Position numbers and translations under genes: made by a program
Shown here: in pieces, positions 8,083 to 11,844 of the stretch
Position numbering within the stretch: the stretch's first letter is position 1
Layout: the number at the start of each line of letters is the position of its first letter
The notes under the pieces: model-generated
Database searches by the model: none
Told to the model about the DNA's origin: nothing
What the model saw: the letters and a program-made list of their open reading frames with translations, nothing else
Source: Clostridia bacterium
GTDB taxonomy: Bacteria; Bacillota; Clostridia; Christensenellales; Borkfalkiaceae
NCBI GenBank assembly: GCA_021205485.1
Contig: JAJPXK010000173.1
Coordinates: 1 to 11,844, forward strand
Reading direction: 5' to 3'
DNA length: 11,844 nucleotides

Positions 8083-9030
8083 TTAAAAAATCAGGTTCTG
8101 CGGAGAGCCGTTTATGTACGCCTGCAAATTCTGCTCCACAATTTTTACAAGGCGGGCGCGGGTCTCTTTAGGGCCCCATGAGATATGCGGGGCGATATAG
8201 CAATTCTTCGCCCCGAAAAGAGGGTTGCCTTCACGCATCGGCTCGTTTGTCAACACGTCTAAAAGGGCTCCCCTTATCCTGCCTTCGTTTAAGGCGTCGG
8301 CAAGCTGGCCTTCGTCCATAATTCCGCCCCTCGCAGTATTGATTATAACGGCGTCGGGCTTCATAATGGAGAGGGTACGGCTGTTTATTATCCTTTCCGT
8401 GCTTTTATTAAGCGGGCAGTGGAATGAAAGATAGTCGCTGCGTTTAAAAATATCCTCGCCGCTTACATATTCGTAAGGGCAGTTGTCGGGCCTTACTCGG
8501 GAATGGACTATTACCTTCATACCAAAGCTTTCGGCAACTTTTGCCACGGCTTTGCCTATGCTGCCGAAGCCGTACACGCCGAACGTTTTGCCGTATACTT
8601 CGCGCATACTCCAGGGCATATAGCAAAAATGAGGGCTCTTTATCCACTCGCCTTCGCTCACCGACCGCACATATTTTTCGGTATTCCCCTCAAACATCAA
8701 AAGGAGCGAAAACACATGCTGGCACACGGCGTTAGTGGAATAATCGGGAACGTTGCAGCATACTACGCCCCGTTTTTTTAACGCCTGTATATCGAGGTTG
8801 TTAAAACCCGTAGAAAAGGTGCCTACGTATTTAAGATTCGGGCAGGCGGCTACAAGGTCGGCCGTTACGTCAGCCTTGTTTACCAAAAGCGCGTCGGCGT
8901 CGGCGGCAGCCGTCTTTAGCTCCTCGGGCGACAGAACGTCGTAAAAACGGGCGTTGCCGAGCTTTGCGATGCCCGACATATCTATATCGCCGTTAGAAAC
9001 GGTGCAGATATCCACTGCTGTTATGTTCAT
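8083..9030 (-). CDS. D-2-hydroxyacid dehydrogenase (hydroxypyruvate/glycerate reductase-like)
   Basis: This is a cytoplasmic NAD(P)-dependent dehydrogenase that interconverts a 2-keto acid and a D-2-hydroxy acid. The 315-residue length is normal. The Rossmann motif GFGSIG (G154, G156, G159) and the catalytic triad R234 (NTARGG), E263 (TNEP) and H282 (APHISWGP) are all present. The APHISW...KETRARL ending resembles D-glycerate dehydrogenase/hydroxypyruvate reductase enzymes, but the substrate cannot be fixed from sequence. At the end of beta-2, where NAD-specific members carry Asp, this protein has S177-R178, which suggests NADP(H) use (inference). The ATG has an AAGGAG ribosome binding site 6 bases upstream. 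It lies 32 bases after the MmcQ/YjbR-like gene and is probably the last gene of that operon. Confidence 0.9.
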   Translation of the reverse strand: MNITAVDICTVSNGDIDMSGIAKLGNARFYDVLSPEELKTAAADADALLVNKADVTADLVAACPNLKYVGTFSTGFNNLDIQALKKRGVVCCNVPDYSTNAVCQHVFSLLLMFEGNTEKYVRSVSEGEWIKSPHFCYMPWSMREVYGKTFGVYGFGSIGKAVAKVAESFGMKVIVHSRVRPDNCPYEYVSGEDIFKRSDYLSFHCPLNKSTERIINSRTLSIMKPDAVIINTARGGIMDEGQLADALNEGRIRGALLDVLTNEPMREGNPLFGAKNCYIAPHISWGPKETRARLVKIVEQNLQAYINGSPQNLIF

Positions 9031-9062
9031 ATAAACTCCTTAACTGTTTTGCGAATTTATTT

Positions 9063-9464
9063 TTACTTTTTGGTAAGTTCAAAGCTCATATCTATGAGCA
9101 TTTTAATATCCTTTTCGGGAACATCGGACTGTAAAATTATGGTAATCCAATGAGTTTTATTCATATGGTAGGCGGGGATAACTCCCGCAAAACTATGTTG
9201 AATGATAACCGAAAGGGCGGGGTCGCACTTTAAATTTAAAATGTCAACCTGCGAATTGCCCCCTGCATATGGCTCAACCAACCGCCTTTTATCCTCTTCA
9301 AGCCCCTTTAAAAGGGACTTACCCGACGCCTCGAACAACAGCCCGAACCACTTTTTACTTTCAGTATGGCGGATAACGCAGGAAGTAAAATCTCCTTCCC
9401 ACGGGTAGTCGCAAGAGGCGCCTGTAATTGTATCAGCGTAGTCTAAAATTTGCTGTCTTGTCAT
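9063..9464 (-). CDS. MmcQ/YjbR family protein
   Basis: A 133-residue small cytoplasmic protein of the MmcQ/YjbR family (CyaY-like fold, often annotated as DNA-binding). Family marks are the DYPWEGDF segment near the N-terminus, LKCDP in the middle, and the signature YHMNKTHW at residues 99-106, followed by a C-terminal helix containing SFELTKK. The length is usual. The biochemical role of the family is poorly defined; DNA binding is a family annotation and not something the sequence shows. Its ATG overlaps the stop of the upstream membrane-protein gene by 4 bases (ATGA), with GGCGGTGA just upstream as ribosome binding site, so the two are almost certainly translationally coupled. Confidence 0.9.
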   Translation of the reverse strand: MTRQQILDYADTITGASCDYPWEGDFTSCVIRHTESKKWFGLLFEASGKSLLKGLEEDKRRLVEPYAGGNSQVDILNLKCDPALSVIIQHSFAGVIPAYHMNKTHWITIILQSDVPEKDIKMLIDMSFELTKK

Positions 9465-10294
9465 AATTCACCGCCATCGAATATATCCGACTCAAAGTCT
9501 TCCCCCTCGGCGTCGGCCGCCAGAGCTTCTCTTTTTCTGTTTTTAAGGATAAACGGCAGATACATAATTGTAAACACAACCACCACCAAAGCCACCAGAC
9601 AAAAGAAATACGCAAGCCACTGCCATTTTTCGGTAATCGTAAACAGGTTTAACGTCTTAGGCAGGCCATACACGTAGAAGAAATTGGTTATATTTTCTAC
9701 CACGGCGTAGCCCTGAGAATAGTCCACCGACGCGAACGCCGAATTTAAATAAATGGCAGCGTAGGCTATTATACACATTATCGCCACAGAGTAAAAGATA
9801 TGGCGTACGCGGAACTTTGCCGCGCCCGTCATGGCTATGTACACCCCGAGGGCGATGAGCATTGTGTGATAGAGGAAATACTGGTAGGGCATCGCCGCCG
9901 TAAAGGCGTCGCTTACGTCGATATAACTGAATACGTTAGGGATCATCAAAGCGAGTACGGGAAGCAGGGCGCAGGTAGGGTACATAAACGCGAGCAATGT
10001 ATCCCTCAGCTTGCCTTCCTTCATAAACCGCACGGCGAAAATTATAAATATCTGTATGGAACACAGATGGAACGGCAGATTCTGCGTATCGATATACACA
10101 GTGTACCCGCCCGAAATTGTAGGCAGAATTTCTACCATAGAGAGCGTTTTTACCGATTCGGACAACGCGGCGCATATACACGCGACGGTAAGCACAAGCT
10201 TTTGCGAAGGTTTAAACTTTGCCATCAAAACAATCAGCGCAGCTAAAATAACCGCGCAGACGGCAAGCCATATAAAGTGGTTTGTTGTGAACAT
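9461..10294 (-). CDS. YwaF/TIGR02206-type integral membrane protein
   Basis: A 277-residue polytopic membrane protein with about seven hydrophobic segments, near residues 6-25, 32-52, 74-92, 98-118, 132-152, 163-184 and 222-247, ending in a charged, acidic cytoplasmic-type tail. The LPFHLCSIQIF segment at the start of the third helix matches the LPLHLC signature of the YwaF family of uncharacterised membrane proteins. The function is unknown. The ATG at 10294 follows GGGAG by 8 bases. Downstream it overlaps the MmcQ/YjbR-like gene by 4 bases; upstream lie 59 bases and then the 92-residue gene. The membrane-protein call is firm; the exact family is likely. Confidence 0.82.
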   Translation of the reverse strand: MFTTNHFIWLAVCAVILAALIVLMAKFKPSQKLVLTVACICAALSESVKTLSMVEILPTISGGYTVYIDTQNLPFHLCSIQIFIIFAVRFMKEGKLRDTLLAFMYPTCALLPVLALMIPNVFSYIDVSDAFTAAMPYQYFLYHTMLIALGVYIAMTGAAKFRVRHIFYSVAIMCIIAYAAIYLNSAFASVDYSQGYAVVENITNFFYVYGLPKTLNLFTITEKWQWLAYFFCLVALVVVVFTIMYLPFILKNRKREALAADAEGEDFESDIFDGGEL

Positions 10295-10316
10295 TCTATT
10301 TTCTCCCTTTGTATAT

Positions 10317-10334
10317 AAAACGGCGCGCGGCCGT
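10317..10334 (-). terminator. Weak terminator or attenuator between the 92-residue gene and the ywaF-like gene
   Basis: On the minus strand, ACGGC and GCCGT form a GC-rich 5-bp stem around CGCGC (10320-10334), followed by TTT then ATATAC. It lies about 20 bases past the stop of the 92-residue gene. The stem is short and the T tract poor, so partial termination at most is likely and readthrough into the downstream genes is expected. Confidence 0.35.
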
Positions 10335-10353
10335 CAAAAATCAATCGGTACAC

Positions 10354-10632
10354 TCAAACCAGTTCAAACGTAAAGCTGTCGTAACCTAACGGGGTCTCCC
10401 TTTCGTAGCGGGCGGCGTCGCCCTTCCCTTCAAGCACAAAATAGTGCGCCGACGCCCCTTCCATCAGGCGGAAACAGACGGCGTCGTCTATAACCTCGTC
10501 TATAATAATCCTGAAAAAGTTGAGGCGGAAAATACCGTCTAAAATATACTCGCCCTGCTTTGCGGCAACGTTTTGCGTACCGCCGTAGGGCGTATCGTTT
10601 GCCACAGAGTCTACCGTGATTTTAATTTCCAT
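10354..10632 (-). CDS. Hypothetical small protein, 92 residues
   Basis: I do not recognise this family. The product is acidic, has one cysteine, no signal peptide, no membrane segment and no obvious DNA-binding helix-turn-helix. Alternating short hydrophobic runs (MEIKITVDSV, GEYILDGIF, FFRIIIDEVI, CFRLMEG, AHYFVLEGKG, DSFTFELV) suggest a compact beta-rich soluble fold. That it is a real gene is supported by a good promoter directly upstream, codon use like its neighbours, and its place at the head of a co-directional run. The ATG at 10632 has no Shine-Dalgarno; the predicted transcription start is one base before it, so translation may be leaderless. It ends 59 bases before the YwaF-like gene, so cotranscription is possible despite the weak hairpin between them. 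Confidence 0.7.
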   Translation of the reverse strand: MEIKITVDSVANDTPYGGTQNVAAKQGEYILDGIFRLNFFRIIIDEVIDDAVCFRLMEGASAHYFVLEGKGDAARYERETPLGYDSFTFELV

Positions 10633-10668
10633 ATGTTAAATTTTATCACTAACTTCGCTTTTTGGCAA
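10633..10668 (-). promoter_or_regulatory. Promoter of the 92-residue gene, predicted leaderless
   Basis: On the minus strand, TTGCCA (10663-10668, 5 of 6 consensus), a 17-base spacer and TAAAAT (10640-10645, 5 of 6), with TGA directly before the -10 (extended -10). Initiation 7 bases past the -10 falls at 10633, one base before the ATG. No ribosome binding site is visible. Confidence 0.6.
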
Positions 10669-10671
10669 GAT

Positions 10672-10714
10672 AATTTATACAATGCGGCCAAACTAAAATA
10701 AGCGGGTATAAATT
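10672..10714. repeat. 9-bp inverted repeat between divergent promoters
   Basis: AATTTATAC (10672-10680) and GTATAAATT (10706-10714) are exact inverted copies separated by 25 bases. They lie just upstream of the minus-strand -35 box and about 27 bases upstream of the plus-strand -35. They could be operator half-sites for a regulator of either direction, but AT-rich DNA produces such repeats by chance fairly often. Confidence 0.3.
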
Positions 10715-10740
10715 TCTTGCATAAAATTTAAAAATAGGTC

Positions 10741-10769
10741 TGTACAAACGGAAAATTTAATGATATAAT
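10741..10769 (+). promoter_or_regulatory. Promoter of the KDG kinase gene
   Basis: TGTACA (10741-10746, 4 of 6 consensus), a 17-base spacer and a perfect TATAAT (10764-10769), with TGA directly upstream (extended -10). Transcription would begin near 10776, giving a leader of about 26 bases with a strong AGGGAGGA ribosome binding site at 10786-10793, 8 bases before the ATG. The weak -35 is compatible with activation or repression by a sugar-acid regulator (inference). Confidence 0.6.
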
Positions 10770-10801
10770 GTATATGATGTCCGATAGGGAGGAAAATTGT
10801 T

Positions 10802-11836
10802 ATGGCGGATAAAAAATCTATTAAATTTATTACTATGGGGGAACTTCTGTTAAGGCTGTCGCCCCCTAACTACGAAAAGATAAGAACTACCGACGAATTT
10901 AAGGTAACCTACGGCGGAGCCGAGGCAAACGTTGCCGCTTCCCTTTCTAACTTAGGGATAGACAGCTCTTACTTTACCGTCGTGCCCGACAACTCTATAG
11001 GCCACGCGGCTATAAGATATTTAAGAAGCAACGACGTACACTGCTCGCCCTGCATCTTTTCGGATAAAGGCCGTATGGGCATATACTTTCTGGAGGAGGG
11101 CTTCGGCGTGCGTTCGTCTAAGGTGACTTACGACAGAAAGGACTCCGCCTGCGCCCTGTACGACTATTCTCAGGTTGACTTTACGCAGAAATTAAAGGGC
11201 TTTACGTGGCTGCATTTAAGCGGCATTACCCCCGCCCTTTCGCAAAACTGCAGAGACCTTATAATGTACGCCCTTAAGGCGGCCAAGGAATTAGGCCTTA
11301 CCGTAAGCTTTGACTGCAACTTCAGAAGCGCCTTATGGAGCTTCCAGGAGGCGAGGGATTGCCTTACCGAATATCTGCCGTATGTAGACGTGCTGTTCGG
11401 CATAGAACCTATCAACCTTCCCGGGCCCGACGGCAAAGACCTTAAAGAGGGGCTTTCAATGAACCCTACTTATAAGGAGCAGGACAGAATCTTCCGCGAG
11501 ATTGCAAAACGCTTTGACATAAAGGCGATAGGCAGGCACGTGAGGTATGTACACTCGGGCAGCGAAAACTCGCTTAAGGCGTTTATGTGGTACAACGGCG
11601 AAACTTACGAAAGCAAGACCTTCCGCTTTAACATACTCGACAGGGTTGGCGGCGGCGACGCCTTCGCGAGCGGCATGATTTACGCAATTATGAGGGAGAT
11701 GGAGCCCGAAGATATAGTAAACTTCGCGGTGGCGTCCTCTGTTATAAAGCACACCATGCACGGCGACTTCAACATAACCGACGACGAAGAATCCATAATA
11801 AAACTTATGAACCAGGAATACGAAATAAGAAGATAA
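10802..11836 (+). CDS. kdgK: 2-keto-3-deoxygluconate kinase (PfkB/ribokinase family)
   Basis: A 344-residue cytoplasmic sugar kinase predicted to phosphorylate 2-keto-3-deoxygluconate to KDPG, the step before KDPG aldolase in hexuronate/pectin and Entner-Doudoroff-type catabolism. The N-terminal substrate lid carries the family signature GGAEANVA (38-45). The RMGIYFLEEGFGVRSSKVTYDRKDSA segment is typical of KDG kinases and contributes tyrosine and arginine contacts to the carboxylate. The C-terminal PfkB signature DRVGGGDAF (280-288) holds the anion hole and catalytic base D286. The length is normal and no residue is missing. The start is fixed by the AGGGAGGA ribosome binding site. No partner enzyme lies upstream; an aldolase or uronate gene could follow just outside the window. 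Another PfkB sugar substrate is possible but less likely. Confidence 0.88.
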   Translation: MADKKSIKFITMGELLLRLSPPNYEKIRTTDEFKVTYGGAEANVAASLSNLGIDSSYFTVVPDNSIGHAAIRYLRSNDVHCSPCIFSDKGRMGIYFLEEGFGVRSSKVTYDRKDSACALYDYSQVDFTQKLKGFTWLHLSGITPALSQNCRDLIMYALKAAKELGLTVSFDCNFRSALWSFQEARDCLTEYLPYVDVLFGIEPINLPGPDGKDLKEGLSMNPTYKEQDRIFREIAKRFDIKAIGRHVRYVHSGSENSLKAFMWYNGETYESKTFRFNILDRVGGGDAFASGMIYAIMREMEPEDIVNFAVASSVIKHTMHGDFNITDDEESIIKLMNQEYEIRR

Positions 11837-11844
11837 TTTATAAA

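Noticed and set aside
10305..10345. Possible minus-strand promoter for the ywaF-like gene (TTGACG with TATACA or TATATA)
   Set aside because: The -10 match is poor and would start transcription inside the GGGAG ribosome binding site that the gene clearly has, so it would remove its own translation signal.

Overview
The window looks like ordinary chromosome from a low- to mid-GC Gram-positive bacterium, most likely an uncultured gut Clostridia lineage. This is an inference. It rests on an AddAB rather than RecBCD repair nuclease, a Sec/SPII lipoprotein, GGAGG-type ribosome binding sites, sigma-A-type promoters and a YwaF-family membrane protein. The coding sequence is moderately GC-rich and the short intergenic gaps are AT-rich. 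I see no rRNA, tRNA, CRISPR array, insertion sequence, phage gene or integration site, and no non-coding stretch longer than about 170 bases.

Layout. Bases 50-6593 (minus strand) hold addB then addA, overlapping by 8 bases. They encode the two subunits of the helicase-nuclease that processes double-strand DNA ends for recombination. A compact divergent promoter region (about 6594-6743) separates addB from a plus-strand gene for a surface lipoprotein of unknown function (6744-7943). That gene ends at a strong intrinsic terminator (7989-8014). Convergent to it is a minus-strand run read from 10632 down to 8083: a 92-residue orphan, a YwaF-type membrane protein, an MmcQ/YjbR-family protein and a D-2-hydroxyacid dehydrogenase. 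The last three are tightly spaced and probably cotranscribed. A second divergent promoter region (10633-10801) separates this run from a plus-strand 2-keto-3-deoxygluconate kinase gene (10802-11836), which may begin a sugar-acid operon continuing beyond the window.

How the parts relate. AddA and AddB form one complex. The other genes do not form an obvious shared pathway, although the dehydrogenase and KDG kinase could both act in sugar-acid metabolism. No new defence or mobile system is evident. The most interesting signals are regulatory. Four well-formed promoters can be read by eye and all carry an extended -10 (TGn). Two of them (addB and the 92-residue gene) place the predicted transcription start at or one base before the ATG, with no Shine-Dalgarno sequence, suggesting leaderless mRNAs. 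AddB also lacks an N-terminal Walker A motif while keeping its nuclease and iron-sulfur residues.
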